Shown: one piece after another, positions 1 through 9,205 of the stretch
Numbering within the stretch: the first letter of the stretch is position 1
Layout: every line of letters starts with the position of its first letter
NCBI RefSeq assembly: GCF_019048265.1
Contig: NZ_CP077311.1
Span: forward strand, 3,171,001 to 3,235,000
Direction of reading: 5' to 3'
Length of the DNA: 64,000 bases
From: Aeromonas sp. FDAARGOS 1405
Lineage (GTDB): Bacteria > Pseudomonadota > Gammaproteobacteria > Enterobacterales > Aeromonadaceae
Program-made: the position numbers and the translations under genes
The notes under the pieces: model-generated
What the model was told of the DNA's origin: nothing
The model's database searches: none
The model's input: the letters and a program-made list of their open reading frames with translations, nothing else

Positions 1-1183
1 CCATCAGACGCTTGGGCAGCCAGCTCAGCAGGTTGTCCTGTACCAGCCGTTGCCATCCCTTCGGCAAGTCGTGGGCCACACCGCCGATACGGAACCAGGC
101 CGGGTGCATACGGGCTCCGGTGATCGCCTCGATGATGGTGTAGATCTTCTGCCGGTCGGTGAAGGTGAAGAAGACCGGGGTCATGGCCCCCACGTCCTGG
201 ATATAGGTACCGAGGAACAGCAGGTGGCTCTGGATGCGGAACAGCTCCGCCATCATCACCCGGATCATGTCGACCCGCTGCGGCACCTTGATGCCGGCCA
301 GCTTCTCGACCGCCAGCACATAGGGGAGGTTGTTCATCACCCCTCCCAGATACTCGACCCGGTCGGTATAGGGGATGTAACTGTGCCAGGATTGGCGCTC
401 GCCCATCTTCTCGGCACCACGATGGTGATAACCGATATCGGGCACGCAGTTGCGGATCTCCTCGCCATCGAGCTGCAACACCAACCGGAAGGCGCCGTGA
501 GCCGAGGGGTGGTTGGGGCCGAGGTTGAGGAACATGTAGTCCTCATTCTCGTTGCCGCGGGCCAGCCCCCACTCTTCCGGTTTGAACAGCAGGTTCTCCT
601 GCTCCATGTCCTGTTTGGCGGCATCGAGCATGAATGGATCGAATTCGGTGGCGCGCGCCGGGTAATCCTTGCGCAGCGGGTGACCCTGCCAGCTCTTGGG
701 CATCATGATGCGGGTCAGATGGGGGTGGCCATCGAAGGTGATGCCCATCAAATCCCACACTTCCCGCTCGTACCAGTTGGCATTGGGGAAGTGGTTGGTG
801 ATGGTGGGCAGATGCAGGTCACTTTCGGCCAGCGCCACTTTCAACATCACATCGGCGTTACGGTCGATGGAGATGAGGTGATAGAAGACGGTGAAATCGC
901 TCTGGGGCAGACCGTCGCGATGGCTGCGCAGCCGCTCATCGGTGGCGCTGAGATCAAACAGCATCACAAACGGGGAGGGCACCTTGCGCAAGAAGCCCAT
1001 CACATCCTGCAGCAGTTTGCGGGGAAGCCAGACCACCGGCACGCCGGTGCGCGTGGTCTGCACGGTGAAGTGCTCGGCCCCGAAGTGGGCAAACAGTTCG
1101 CCAATGACTTTGGCATCCTTGTGGTCGCTGGGCTGCCACTGGGCCATGGCGTAATTGCTGGGAAAATCACGAGTCAGTTTCAT
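1..1183 (-). CDS. nuoCD: NADH-quinone oxidoreductase subunit C/D, fused (3' part missing)
   Basis: Peripheral-arm subunit of respiratory complex I. The NuoC part (about residues 1-190) stabilises the arm and the NuoD part lines the quinone cavity. The frame opens with ATG at 1183 (MKLTRDFPS) and stays open to the left edge, giving 394 codons of an expected total near 600. The NuoC half shows '[13 protein letters not shown]' and the NuoD half shows '[11 protein letters not shown]', whose His-rich motif belongs to the 49-kDa family; both lie in one frame, so this is the fused CD form. The start is 2 nt from the nuoB stop, so the genes are cotranscribed and probably coupled. The C-terminal 200 or so residues lie outside the window. 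Confidence 0.95.
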   Translation of the reverse strand, partial: MKLTRDFPSNYAMAQWQPSDHKDAKVIGELFAHFGAEHFTVQTTRTGVPVVWLPRKLLQDVMGFLRKVPSPFVMLFDLSATDERLRSHRDGLPQSDFTVFYHLISIDRNADVMLKVALAESDLHLPTITNHFPNANWYEREVWDLMGITFDGHPHLTRIMMPKSWQGHPLRKDYPARATEFDPFMLDAAKQDMEQENLLFKPEEWGLARGNENEDYMFLNLGPNHPSAHGAFRLVLQLDGEEIRNCVPDIGYHHRGAEKMGERQSWHSYIPYTDRVEYLGGVMNNLPYVLAVEKLAGIKVPQRVDMIRVMMAELFRIQSHLLFLGTYIQDVGAMTPVFFTFTDRQKIYTIIEAITGARMHPAWFRIGGVAHDLPKGWQRLVQDNLLSWLPKRLM

Positions 1184-1185
1184 GG

Positions 1186-1860
1186 TCAGATCTCATCCGG
1201 CGTGCGCAGGTTGGTCACATTGATCCGTTCGCCGCGCTTGCGCTCTTTTTCGGCCTGCATCTGGGGACGGTAGATCCCCTGATCGCCCACCACCCAGGAG
1301 AGGGGGCGGCGTTCTTTGCCGATGGAGTCCTGCAGCAGCATCAGGGCTTGCAAAAAGGCTTCTGGACGGGGCGGGCAACCCGGAATGTAGACGTCGACCG
1401 GCAGGAACTTGTCCACCCCCTGCACCACGGAATAGATGTCATACATGCCGCCTGAGTTGGCACAGGCCCCCATGGAGATCACCCACTTGGGTTCGAGCAA
1501 CTGTTCATACAGGCGCTGGATGACTGGCGCCATCTTGATGAAGGGAGTCCCTGCAATCACCATGAAATCGGCCTGACGGGGCGAAGCGCGGATAACTTCG
1601 GCGCCGAAGCGGGCCACATCGTGGGGGGAGGTGAAGGCGGTACACATCTCCACGTAGCAGCAGGAGATGCCGAAGTTGTAAGGCCAGAGGGAGTTTTTGC
1701 GGCCCCAGTTGACTGTGTCTTGCAGCACCTCCTCGAGGCGGCCCATCATGATGCCGCGCGTCGCTTCTTGCGCCAGTGGGTCATCGACGGTCTGGCGCTG
1801 CTCCTGGGGGTAGCGCTCAACGGGTGCATCCGGGTCAATCCGGGTCAGGGTGTACTTCAT
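1186..1860 (-). CDS. nuoB: NADH-quinone oxidoreductase subunit B
   Basis: Complex I subunit carrying the terminal iron-sulfur cluster N2, which passes electrons to quinone. The 224-residue product has the family length. The cluster ligands are visible: the tandem cysteines of '[10 protein letters not shown]', the cysteine of '[12 protein letters not shown]' and that of '[10 protein letters not shown]'. It lies second in the nuo operon, 29 bp after nuoA, and almost touches nuoCD. Nothing is unusual in the sequence. Confidence 0.97.
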   Translation of the reverse strand: MKYTLTRIDPDAPVERYPQEQRQTVDDPLAQEATRGIMMGRLEEVLQDTVNWGRKNSLWPYNFGISCCYVEMCTAFTSPHDVARFGAEVIRASPRQADFMVIAGTPFIKMAPVIQRLYEQLLEPKWVISMGACANSGGMYDIYSVVQGVDKFLPVDVYIPGCPPRPEAFLQALMLLQDSIGKERRPLSWVVGDQGIYRPQMQAEKERKRGERINVTNLRTPDEI

Positions 1861-1889
1861 GGTGCAACCTCAAGGAAAGGGTCTGTGGT

Positions 1890-2294
1890 TCAATCACTGT
1901 TTTTGTTGTTCAGCTGCGGTTTGCGCGGTGACCAGTCCAGTGCGCCGATGCGCCAGAGGTAGATCAGGCCGATAAGCAGCAGTCCGATGAAAATGGTGGC
2001 TTCAATAAAGCCGACCCAGCCGCTCTCCCGCACGGAGACAGACCAGGCAAACAGGTAGAGCGCCTCGACGTCGAAGATGACGAAGAACATGGCGACCAGA
2101 TAGAACTTGGCGGAAAAACGCAGGCGGGCACTGCCGACCGAGTCGACACCAGATTCAAATGGCTTGTTCTTGGTGCGGCCGTAGGCACGCCCCCCCAGCA
2201 GGGCGGCGAGGCCTATCATCACCAGACAGATGGTGATGGCACCGATGACATAAATGGCAAAAGCCCAATGTTGAGCAGAAATATCAGCAAACAT
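1890..2294 (-). CDS. nuoA: NADH-quinone oxidoreductase subunit A
   Basis: Small membrane subunit of complex I that helps join the peripheral arm to the membrane arm. It has 134 residues and three hydrophobic segments (about residues 11-35, 64-86 and 97-117). The conserved family stretches '[19 protein letters not shown]' and '[12 protein letters not shown]' are present. It is the first gene of the operon, and an AGGA ribosome-binding site precedes the ATG. The A+T-rich stretch upstream should hold the operon promoter. Confidence 0.96.
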   Translation of the reverse strand: MFADISAQHWAFAIYVIGAITICLVMIGLAALLGGRAYGRTKNKPFESGVDSVGSARLRFSAKFYLVAMFFVIFDVEALYLFAWSVSVRESGWVGFIEATIFIGLLLIGLIYLWRIGALDWSPRKPQLNNKNSD

Positions 2295-2440
2295 AGAGGT
2301 TTTTCCTAACCAAATTAATCAAGTGACTTAACAATAATGTTACGCATTATGACACTTTCGCACTGATTTACATGTCATTTTTACGGGTTAATTATTAATC
2401 GGTTAACCGGTAATTAAATTTTGTTAAGAAGCGCACTTTT
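2295..2440 (-). promoter_or_regulatory. Probable nuo operon promoter region
   Basis: A+T-rich non-coding stretch directly upstream of nuoA, in sharp contrast to the GC-rich genes. On the minus strand it contains several GTTAA/TTAAC-type motifs (around 2393-2415 and 2315-2335) that resemble ArcA half-sites, and a CATAAT that could act as a -10. ArcA control of nuo is known in E. coli; its operation here is inference. I could not fix a -35 box. Confidence 0.4.
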
Positions 2441-2611
2441 TTGTTGGTTATGGCGGGCGAGAAAGGCCTGTAAAGCGCAGAGAGCTGCTCCTCGTCATCA
2501 CCTGAAAGGGGTAAATGCCGCGGGCGAAGCCGGATCAGGTCGGTATCGCGGGCAGGGGGCACTGGCGGGAGAAGAGCGTGATGGCGGGTGAGATAGGGGG
2601 TGGCAAGAGCA

Positions 2612-2638
2612 ATAAAAAGAGAGGCTTTCAAGCCTCTC
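2612..2638 (-). terminator. Rho-independent terminator of the heme-receptor operon
   Basis: Perfect 8-bp stem GAGAGGCT/AGCCTCTC (2619-2626 with 2631-2638) and a 4-nt loop, followed on the minus strand by TTTTTAT. It sits 35 bp past the stop of the last DUF1566 gene, so it closes the five-gene unit that starts near 11343. Confidence 0.85.
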
Positions 2639-2672
2639 CTGTCATCGCGTTCCGGTTTCGAGCGTGGGGCGG

Positions 2673-3242
2673 TCAGGGTTTATTGGCGACCAGCAAGACC
2701 TGATCCGGGTAGGCGCCAATGGAGCGAAGACCGATATCTCCCGAGGTGATATCCAGATACGCCCGCTGACCATTGGCGGAGGTTACCGTGCTGCTCATCA
2801 GATAGACATAGCCCTCATTGACCTCTTTACCGTCCCCCGCCATGGCGCGCGGGAAAATGGCTTCATTGAGAGAGGGCTTGTAGCAGGCGTGCTCGACCAG
2901 GGTCGCCAGCTCCTTGATGTCGGGCAGGCGCCACTGGCTGATACCGCCGAAGTGATAGAGAGCATGGCTGCTGTCACTGCGGATCCGCTCCGCCACTTGC
3001 AGCCCCTGCTGCCAGTAGTAAACGGTCGGTTCCCCCAGGCAACTGCTGCCACTCCATGTCTGCCCCAGTTTGCAGCGCATCCAGGTGAGGCCGGTGTGTT
3101 GATCCGTGACGGTGCCGTTGCCATGGTCAAGAAAACGGGCAGAGGGGGCGGTGCGATCCATGGTGTCATCACAAATGGCAGCACCGTGGGCCAGGGGGGC
3201 CAGCAGTGCCAGCATGGCGAACGAAAAGCGATAAAGGCTCAT
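2673..3242 (-). CDS. Exported DUF1566 (Lcl C-terminal-like) domain protein
   Basis: Protein of 189 residues with a signal peptide (MSLYRFSFAMLALLAPLAHG, cut near residue 20) and one DUF1566 domain over most of the rest. The domain shows 'VTDQHTGLTWMRC', 'SQWRLPDIKELATLV' and a terminal 'VLLVANKP', typical of this family, whose biochemical role is not settled; in Legionella Lcl the domain ends a surface adhesin. GAGGA precedes the ATG. It lies 13 bp downstream of a second DUF1566 gene and is last in the operon with the heme-type receptor and two proteases. A role in holding a ligand at the cell surface or in the periplasm is inference. Cysteines in the mature part suggest disulfides. Confidence 0.8.
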   Translation of the reverse strand: MSLYRFSFAMLALLAPLAHGAAICDDTMDRTAPSARFLDHGNGTVTDQHTGLTWMRCKLGQTWSGSSCLGEPTVYYWQQGLQVAERIRSDSSHALYHFGGISQWRLPDIKELATLVEHACYKPSLNEAIFPRAMAGDGKEVNEGYVYLMSSTVTSANGQRAYLDITSGDIGLRSIGAYPDQVLLVANKP

Positions 3243-3255
3243 GATATTCCTCGGA

Positions 3256-4695
3256 TTATTGGGGAGTGGCGACCAGTCGTACCTGCATCAGCTCGATATA
3301 GGTATCTTGCTGCACCAGCGCGGGATAGGTGGTGCCCGCATCTTCTCCCAGGAGCAGGACTGTGCGTTTGCTGATGGGGCCACCGGAAAAGCGCTGAGCT
3401 GTGTTGCTGGTGGCGCTCCAGTAGTAGCCATGGTAGGTGTCATCTTCCGAGGGGGCGATATCCGGGAAGTAACGGGTATCCACGATGATACGCTGACCCA
3501 GCGGGTCCTTGGCCAGGCTACCGTAGTGCATCAGTGACATCAGTTCACCCATGGTGGGCAGCCGCCACTGGCTGATGCCGCAGCGCTGCTCGCCATTGAG
3601 CCACTGCTGATACGCGCGGGTGGTCAGCATGGTGGTCAGCGCCTGTGCTCGGGCGAGGGCCGCCAGATCTCCTTCGGCGGTGAGTTGTTCGATCCTCTTA
3701 TGAATATGCTGGTAGGCCGCTTGCTGCTCGCCTGCGGTCGCCTTGAACTGCTCATCCTCATAGGCAAAGGGTCTGCTTTTCCAGTCAGGACTCAAGGGAT
3801 CGTCCGATTTGACCTCCCACACCAGACCGGTATTGAGATCCTTGACGCACTGCCAGCTCGGCGCGTTGTCGGGGAGCACCTGACCGCGATCATCAAGTTT
3901 GCGATAGGCAAGCTGGGGACGAGTGCGATTCCAGCTGGCATCTTGTCCCGGATAGTCGGCGGGTTCCTGTTCCAGCAGCGGGTCGTTGCCATCGCTAAAG
4001 GTGGTGACGCCGGTGACGGTCAGCAGGTTGCGTGGCTGCTGCTGCACCAGCAGGGCCAGCAGCTCTCTTTGGGTCTCTTCAGCAAACTGGCCGTTGCGCT
4101 GCCACTCCTGAGCCAATTGCGCCAGCATCAGGCTGATGGCGCGATAGCTGGTGGTGAGCAACTGGGTCTCCTTGGCGGTGGCAAGGCGTGTGCGGGCCTG
4201 TTGCTGCAAGCTGATCGCCACCTGCTGTAGCGCCTGATCAAACTGGCCGAGACCTGCGAGGGCCGCGCGGTCGCTGCCCGGTTGCAGCGGGGCGAGATCG
4301 GCCAGCAGCTGCGTCAGTGCGCGATCGGCGGCCACCCCTTCGGCAATGCGGCTCTGCCATAGGGTGCTGAGCAGGGTCGGTTGTAGCCGTTGTGGATCCC
4401 CTTTGGCGGCCGGATGTGCCAGTAGCAGGCCTCCGCTCCTCGGTACGAAAAGCAGGGGCGAGTTGACGATGTTGGCCGAACGGCTGACCAGGGCCACAAC
4501 TCCTTCGCCGCTGACGGCAGGGTCGGCAGGATCACATTGCCAGTTCTGATCCAGATCGGCGCACAGGGTACCGGCGGTTGGCAGGGCGACATCGACCCGG
4601 TAGTCCGGGATGGCCAGTGGTGCGTTATCTTCCCCACCGCCACAGGCGCTGAGCAGGGCTGAGAGGGTTGCAATAACCAGTACGGATGGTTTCAC
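3256..4695 (-). CDS. DUF1566-domain lipoprotein
   Basis: Predicted lipoprotein of 479 residues. The N-terminus has a lipobox (LLSAC, Cys18) followed by GGG. The middle (about residues 60-240) is Gln- and Ala-rich and likely helical. The C-terminal third is a DUF1566 domain with 'TGLVWEVKSDDP', 'SQWRLPTMGELMSLM' and a final 'MQVRLVATP'. The start codon is GTG, supported by AAGGA seven bases upstream. It follows the metalloprotease after 59 bp and precedes a second DUF1566 gene by 13 bp. Membrane anchoring and adjacency suggest it works with the secreted protease or receptor; the ligand is unknown. Confidence 0.8.
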   Translation of the reverse strand: MKPSVLVIATLSALLSACGGGEDNAPLAIPDYRVDVALPTAGTLCADLDQNWQCDPADPAVSGEGVVALVSRSANIVNSPLLFVPRSGGLLLAHPAAKGDPQRLQPTLLSTLWQSRIAEGVAADRALTQLLADLAPLQPGSDRAALAGLGQFDQALQQVAISLQQQARTRLATAKETQLLTTSYRAISLMLAQLAQEWQRNGQFAEETQRELLALLVQQQPRNLLTVTGVTTFSDGNDPLLEQEPADYPGQDASWNRTRPQLAYRKLDDRGQVLPDNAPSWQCVKDLNTGLVWEVKSDDPLSPDWKSRPFAYEDEQFKATAGEQQAAYQHIHKRIEQLTAEGDLAALARAQALTTMLTTRAYQQWLNGEQRCGISQWRLPTMGELMSLMHYGSLAKDPLGQRIIVDTRYFPDIAPSEDDTYHGYYWSATSNTAQRFSGGPISKRTVLLLGEDAGTTYPALVQQDTYIELMQVRLVATPQ

Positions 4696-4723
4696 TTCAC
4701 ATTCCTTGATTCGGTCACAGGTT

Positions 4724-4745
4724 CACGGGGGCGGTAACCCCCGTG
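4724..4745 (-). other. Hairpin inside the operon, between protease and lipoprotein genes
   Basis: Perfect 8-bp inverted repeat CACGGGGG/CCCCCGTG with a 6-nt loop in the 59-bp gap. No T-run follows on the minus strand, so it is not a standard terminator. It may mark an RNA processing or stability point that sets different levels for upstream and downstream genes (inference). Confidence 0.5.
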
Positions 4746-4754
4746 GTGCAGGAT

Positions 4755-7172
4755 TCAGCGGCGCGGGGTGCTCCGGCGCCAGAGGCGGGGCCAGAGGGCC
4801 AGCAACAGCAGCAGGGGGGAAGCCGTGCCGCCACCCCCTTCATCCTGCTCAAGGGGAATGATGCCGGTGTTGGGCAGGGCTTCATCCTTGTAGCAGCGGG
4901 CGCCGACTTGCTGGGCGACCCGCCAGTTGCGCAACTGACCGGTGTCACCGGCGATGGTGTCGTTGATCTCCAGCAGCCAGCGGCCAGCGAGCGGTTCGCC
5001 GTGCAGCTTGTCTAGCGATTCGAACGGTACCAGTTCACGGGGAAACTCCCCCTTAAGCCGGGTATGACTGGCGTAGCCCTTGTTCCACAGGCTGATCCGG
5101 GTGCCGTAAGGGGAGGTGAGCCAGATCTCCAGCTGCTCCAGCTTGCTGTGCTCCAGATCGAGGGCAACCACGAATCTGCTGTCGATGCGGGCCTTGCTCT
5201 CGGGCAGGGTGAGAGTGAAGCGGGACAGGCCGTGCCGCTCATCGCTCACCGCATCCTTGATCTGGCCACCCTGACCGATGGCCCGCTGCCAGAGCGGTTC
5301 ACCGATCGGCAGTTGCAGGTCAAGGCGGGTCTGGCGCTCGGTGGGGCTGGGCAGGGTGAGCTGGAACTGCAGCGGCAAGGTGACTGCCTCGCCACAGGTC
5401 AGGTTGCTCGCCGCTTCCAGCGGCAGGGTCCAGCGGGCGCTGCCATCGGCGTTGAGCTCTCCCTGCCAGTGACCGTCACCCATGAGCCCCTTGCTCGGGA
5501 GCAGGCTGGCGTCAGCCACGGTCAGGGGGCGGCCGCTCTGGTTGGTCAATTCGATGGCGAGGCTCTTTTTCTCCCCGGGCAACAGGTAGCTGTCATCGGC
5601 AAGGCGGGCCGCGATGGGCGTGGGCAGCAGGGCGTGGTGGCGGAAGGCCTGCTCCAGCAGCTTGCCATAACTGCGATCCGGATAGAGGCGGTTGGCGGTA
5701 TCCACGGTGACCCGCGCCAGCTGGGGCATCCGCACCTGCGGGCCGAGGCCGAAGTGGGATTCAATCAGCAGGGTATCGAACTCGTCACGGGCTACCTCGC
5801 CATACTGTTCAACGGCCTGGCGCAGCGCGGTGAAGAGCGGAGTGCCCCACAGCTGGTCGCCGTTGCTGCCGTTGATGGTGAGGTGAGCCGGATAGAGGAA
5901 GCCCGGATGATAGCGCGCCCGCAGATCGTCGAGCTGACGGGGCGTCCGGCCGCTGATCCTGGCATCCCAGTTGAAGACCATGAAAGGCTCGAACTGGCGA
6001 GCCTCTGGACTACGCTGGCGCCAGCTGGCGGCCAGATAGTCGCTAAAGCCCTCGCCGATGGCGCCCCAGTCCCCCTCTTCTCCCATGTCGGGCAGGATAT
6101 GGTGCTGCACCGCATGGCCAAACTCGTGCCAGATCACCATGGGATCTTCCGCATCGGGTACCCCGATCCGGCCAATTTCCAACCGGCGCAGGAAGGGGTC
6201 ATAGAGAGAGTTGTCCTGCTCCCCGGCATCGGTATCGATGGCCAGGGGGCCGCCCATCAGCGTCGGGTAGCCAAGGGATTCCACATGGCGCTGGGCCAGA
6301 TCCAGATGGTAGTAGCCATTGATATCGAGGAAGGCGGGCTGCTGGTGATCCAGCTGGAAGCCATCGGCATCAGGGCTGCTAAAGGGGGCAGTTTCTGGCG
6401 CCGTACCATCCACAACCCGGGCGCGAGGGCCACTCAGCTGGTAGGTGTCATCCACCTTTTGTACCGTGAGCGGCACGGTGCGATAGGCCCGGTTGTCCAG
6501 CACCAGATCGTGGCGCCACAGCAGGTTGCCATCTTGCAGCTGGGTGCGTGGGTCGAGGGCAAAGATACGGGCCTGCACCGTAGCTGCTTCCCCTGCCAGC
6601 GGGATCGCTTCGGCACGGGTGTTGGCCTCTTGCAGCGTGCGCCCCAGCAGGGCGCTGCCATCGCAGGTGACAAACAGTTGCCAGTAGCTGCTCTTGCTGT
6701 TGCCCGGCTGGCTTTCCACCGCCAGCAGACGCCAGGCCGCAGTCAGTGTGTCGCCATCCTGCCAGTACCAGGGCTGGGCTTCGTCACTGCCAGCGAATTG
6801 CCACACCGCATTATCCAGCGTGGCGGTATAGGCATCCACCCCGGCGCGGCTTGCTTCATCACATGGAGCCGCCTGTGCCTGCATCAGCCGGGTATTGTGA
6901 TAAAGGCGCCACGGGCGACCCTGCTCATCGAGACTGACGGCGGCCATCAGGCCGGCGATCGGTGCGCCATTGAGCTGCTGGCGATAATGCAGATAGTGGC
7001 CCAGCTTGCCTTGGCGCTGATAGGCCGGGGCATCACTCAGGGTGACGCCGAGCTGCTGTTCGAGCCAGAGGCGGGTATCGGCCGGGGCGTCCTGTTCGAC
7101 AAAACGCAGTTCGGCGGCCTGAGTGGAAAAGCCAGCCAGCCCCAGCAAGAGGACGGGCAACAGGGGTTTCAT
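4755..7172 (-). CDS. Secreted fungalysin-like (M36-type) zinc metalloprotease with P-domain and GlyGly-CTERM tail
   Basis: Predicted exported zinc endopeptidase of 805 residues. In order: a signal peptide (MKPLLPVLLLGLAGFSTQA), a propeptide-like region to about residue 230, and a gluzincin catalytic domain with HEFGH at 349-353 and third ligand Glu374 in 'GEGFSDYLA'. Then come a beta-rich linker, a proprotein-convertase P-domain ('EIWLTSPYGTRISLWN', 'LAGRWLLEINDT'), and a C-terminal Gly-Gly stretch, hydrophobic helix and Arg-rich tail typical of GlyGly-CTERM sorting. The ATG at 7172 is chosen over one 10 codons upstream because GGGAG precedes it and the signal peptide begins there. It starts 26 bp after the S9 peptidase gene in the same operon. 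GlyGly-CTERM proteins are usually type II secretion substrates processed by rhombosortase. The substrate is unknown. Confidence 0.85.
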   Translation of the reverse strand: MKPLLPVLLLGLAGFSTQAAELRFVEQDAPADTRLWLEQQLGVTLSDAPAYQRQGKLGHYLHYRQQLNGAPIAGLMAAVSLDEQGRPWRLYHNTRLMQAQAAPCDEASRAGVDAYTATLDNAVWQFAGSDEAQPWYWQDGDTLTAAWRLLAVESQPGNSKSSYWQLFVTCDGSALLGRTLQEANTRAEAIPLAGEAATVQARIFALDPRTQLQDGNLLWRHDLVLDNRAYRTVPLTVQKVDDTYQLSGPRARVVDGTAPETAPFSSPDADGFQLDHQQPAFLDINGYYHLDLAQRHVESLGYPTLMGGPLAIDTDAGEQDNSLYDPFLRRLEIGRIGVPDAEDPMVIWHEFGHAVQHHILPDMGEEGDWGAIGEGFSDYLAASWRQRSPEARQFEPFMVFNWDARISGRTPRQLDDLRARYHPGFLYPAHLTINGSNGDQLWGTPLFTALRQAVEQYGEVARDEFDTLLIESHFGLGPQVRMPQLARVTVDTANRLYPDRSYGKLLEQAFRHHALLPTPIAARLADDSYLLPGEKKSLAIELTNQSGRPLTVADASLLPSKGLMGDGHWQGELNADGSARWTLPLEAASNLTCGEAVTLPLQFQLTLPSPTERQTRLDLQLPIGEPLWQRAIGQGGQIKDAVSDERHGLSRFTLTLPESKARIDSRFVVALDLEHSKLEQLEIWLTSPYGTRISLWNKGYASHTRLKGEFPRELVPFESLDKLHGEPLAGRWLLEINDTIAGDTGQLRNWRVAQQVGARCYKDEALPNTGIIPLEQDEGGGGTASPLLLLLALWPRLWRRSTPRR

Positions 7173-7198
7173 AGTGGTACTCCCAATCAGCGGCAGGG

Positions 7199-9205
7199 TC
7201 ATTGATTGATCCCCGCCAGATGCAACAAGAAGGCAAATTCACGAGCCCGATCGCCACCACCGGCGCGGTGGCCTCCCTCCAGTTCGGTCAGCAGCAGGTA
7301 GGGGCCGGAACCCGTGCTGTGCTCCCGCAGGCGGGTCAGCCACTTGACCGGCTCCCAGTAGGGCACCTGGCTGTCGTGCAGGGCGGTAGTGACCAGCAGG
7401 GGCGGGTAGGGTGCGCGGTGCAGGTTGTCGTAGGGGCTGATGCGGCGCATCGCCTGATACTCTGCGGGCTTGGCCGGGTTGCCCCACTCCTGGTACTCCT
7501 GACGGGTCAAGGGGAGGGCGGGATCACTCATGGTGCCAAGCATATCGACGAAGGGAACCTGCAACACGGCGCCGCTAAAGAGTGTCGGTTGCTGGTTGAG
7601 GGCCGCAGCAACCAGTGTGCCCCCCGCGCTGCCCCCCATGGCAAACAGGGGCAGGGGAGCGGCGTCGGGCGACCAGTGGCGCAGGGCGTGACCGGCTGCG
7701 ATAAAGTCGCTAATGCCGTTCTGCTTGTGGATGCCCCGTCCGTCGCGGGTCCACTGCTCCCCCAGCATGCCGCCGCCGCGCACATGGGCGATGGCGTAGA
7801 CAAAGCCCCGATCCAGCAGGCTTAACAGCTCTTTCTGGTAGTAGGGGCGCATCGGCGTGCCATAGGCGCCATAGCCGTAGAGCAGTACGGCGCGAGGGGC
7901 CAGATCTTTGCGCCACACCAGCGAGACAGGCACCCGGGTGCCATCGGTAGAGGTGATCCAGCGCCGCTCGCTCTGATAGGGCAATGCTTTATTGCCTGCG
8001 GTGTGCTGGTCGTTGATCCACTGGCCGCTGTTTAAATCCAGCCAGCGCTGGCCGGGGGGCTGGCTCAAGCCCTGACTGCGCACCAGAATGCGGTCGCTGG
8101 CCGGGTCATGTTCTCCTTGCAGCCAGCCGGTACCGGCGCCACTGGCCAGCGGCAGGCGCTGGCGTTCATGGCCGTTGCGATCGAGCAGGGCGAGCCAATC
8201 CTCCCCCTGCTGGCGAAACTGCACCACCAGATGGCGATCAAACAGTCGCCACTTCTCGGGATCGCCGAGATCCTCCCCTTTGGCGGGCCACAGGCGCTGC
8301 CACTCACCGAGCGGCGTGCTGGCTGAGTAGAGGGCAAACGCCCCCTCCCGGTTGCTCTTGATCACCCAGCCGGATTGATTGTCCAGATAGTATTCCACCC
8401 CGCGCTGGCGGGGTTTGACCTGCTGCGGCTTGCCCGAGTCGAGCAGGTACTGCTCCGAGCTGTCGTGGTTGTTGCCCTGCAACACCAGATGCTGGCCATC
8501 CGTGGTGCGATAGAGGCTGAGCAGCCAGGCGGGATCCTGCTCCTCATAGAGAGTCTGCTCCTGGCCATCCTGCCAGCCGCGCAACTGCCAGGGGCGCAGG
8601 GTGTAACGCTCGTTGGCGATGGTGTAGAGGGTGCGACCATCTTGTGACCAAGCTAGATCAGCGCTGCGCTGTGCCAAACTGGCCAGCGCCTTGCCGCTTT
8701 GGAGATCGAGCAGGGTGACCTGATAGTCGAGAGCGCCGCGCCTGTCTTCGGCGATGGCCAGGGTGCGGTTATCCGGGCTCAGTGCCCAGCCGCCCGCTTC
8801 GTAATAGCCCTCACCCGCTCTGGCGGGAAGCCGTTGCTGCACCTTGCCACCGTGGCGTTGCCAGAGTGAGCCATCCGGGCGCAGCTGCCATGCCTGATCG
8901 CCGCGCACAAGCCAGTTGTCTGGCACGGGTTCACCCGCCGGATGACGGGCAAACTCGGCGCGCAAGGTTGCTTCCAGCGGCTGCTGCGCGGCGAGCTGCT
9001 GCTCGCTCCAGCGATTTTGCTGCTTGAGCAGGGCGAGAATGGCCGGGTTGCTGCGGCTCTCGTCCCGCAACCAGAAGTAGGGATCCTGGCGTACGGGATT
9101 GCCTGAAATCAGGTGCGATTGGAACGGGATCGGCGGTGGCAGGGCCTCTTGCGCCCACGCCAACGGGGCGGCCAACAGGGCCGCCATGATTGCATGATGC
9201 TTCAT
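7199..9205 (-). CDS. Exported prolyl-oligopeptidase-family (S9, oligopeptidase B-like) serine peptidase
   Basis: Peptidase of 668 residues. A signal peptide (MKHHAIMAALLAAPLAWA) leads into an N-terminal beta-propeller opened by 'RQDPYFWLRDE', then an alpha/beta-hydrolase domain. Catalytic Ser526 lies in GGSAGG, the Asp in 'ALHDSQVPYWEP' and the His in 'EGGHRAGG'. These motifs match oligopeptidase B, which cuts short peptides after basic residues; that enzyme is normally cytosolic, so the signal peptide is notable. The ATG shares one base with the stop of the TonB receptor gene (TGATG), so translation is probably coupled. A longer in-frame reading upstream overlaps the receptor and lacks the signal peptide, and was rejected. 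A role in trimming peptides released from a receptor ligand is inference. Confidence 0.88.
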   Translation of the reverse strand: MKHHAIMAALLAAPLAWAQEALPPPIPFQSHLISGNPVRQDPYFWLRDESRSNPAILALLKQQNRWSEQQLAAQQPLEATLRAEFARHPAGEPVPDNWLVRGDQAWQLRPDGSLWQRHGGKVQQRLPARAGEGYYEAGGWALSPDNRTLAIAEDRRGALDYQVTLLDLQSGKALASLAQRSADLAWSQDGRTLYTIANERYTLRPWQLRGWQDGQEQTLYEEQDPAWLLSLYRTTDGQHLVLQGNNHDSSEQYLLDSGKPQQVKPRQRGVEYYLDNQSGWVIKSNREGAFALYSASTPLGEWQRLWPAKGEDLGDPEKWRLFDRHLVVQFRQQGEDWLALLDRNGHERQRLPLASGAGTGWLQGEHDPASDRILVRSQGLSQPPGQRWLDLNSGQWINDQHTAGNKALPYQSERRWITSTDGTRVPVSLVWRKDLAPRAVLLYGYGAYGTPMRPYYQKELLSLLDRGFVYAIAHVRGGGMLGEQWTRDGRGIHKQNGISDFIAAGHALRHWSPDAAPLPLFAMGGSAGGTLVAAALNQQPTLFSGAVLQVPFVDMLGTMSDPALPLTRQEYQEWGNPAKPAEYQAMRRISPYDNLHRAPYPPLLVTTALHDSQVPYWEPVKWLTRLREHSTGSGPYLLLTELEGGHRAGGGDRAREFAFLLHLAGINQ

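Noticed and set aside
2395..2631. Minus-strand frame of 78 codons upstream of nuoA
   Set aside because: It begins inside the terminator hairpin and crosses the nuo control region; no ribosome-binding site or motif.
5064..7205. Long plus-strand open frame (713 codons) opposite the metalloprotease gene
   Set aside because: It is the antisense of a gene with intact catalytic motifs; no start signal or motif of its own. GC-rich coding DNA yields such frames often.
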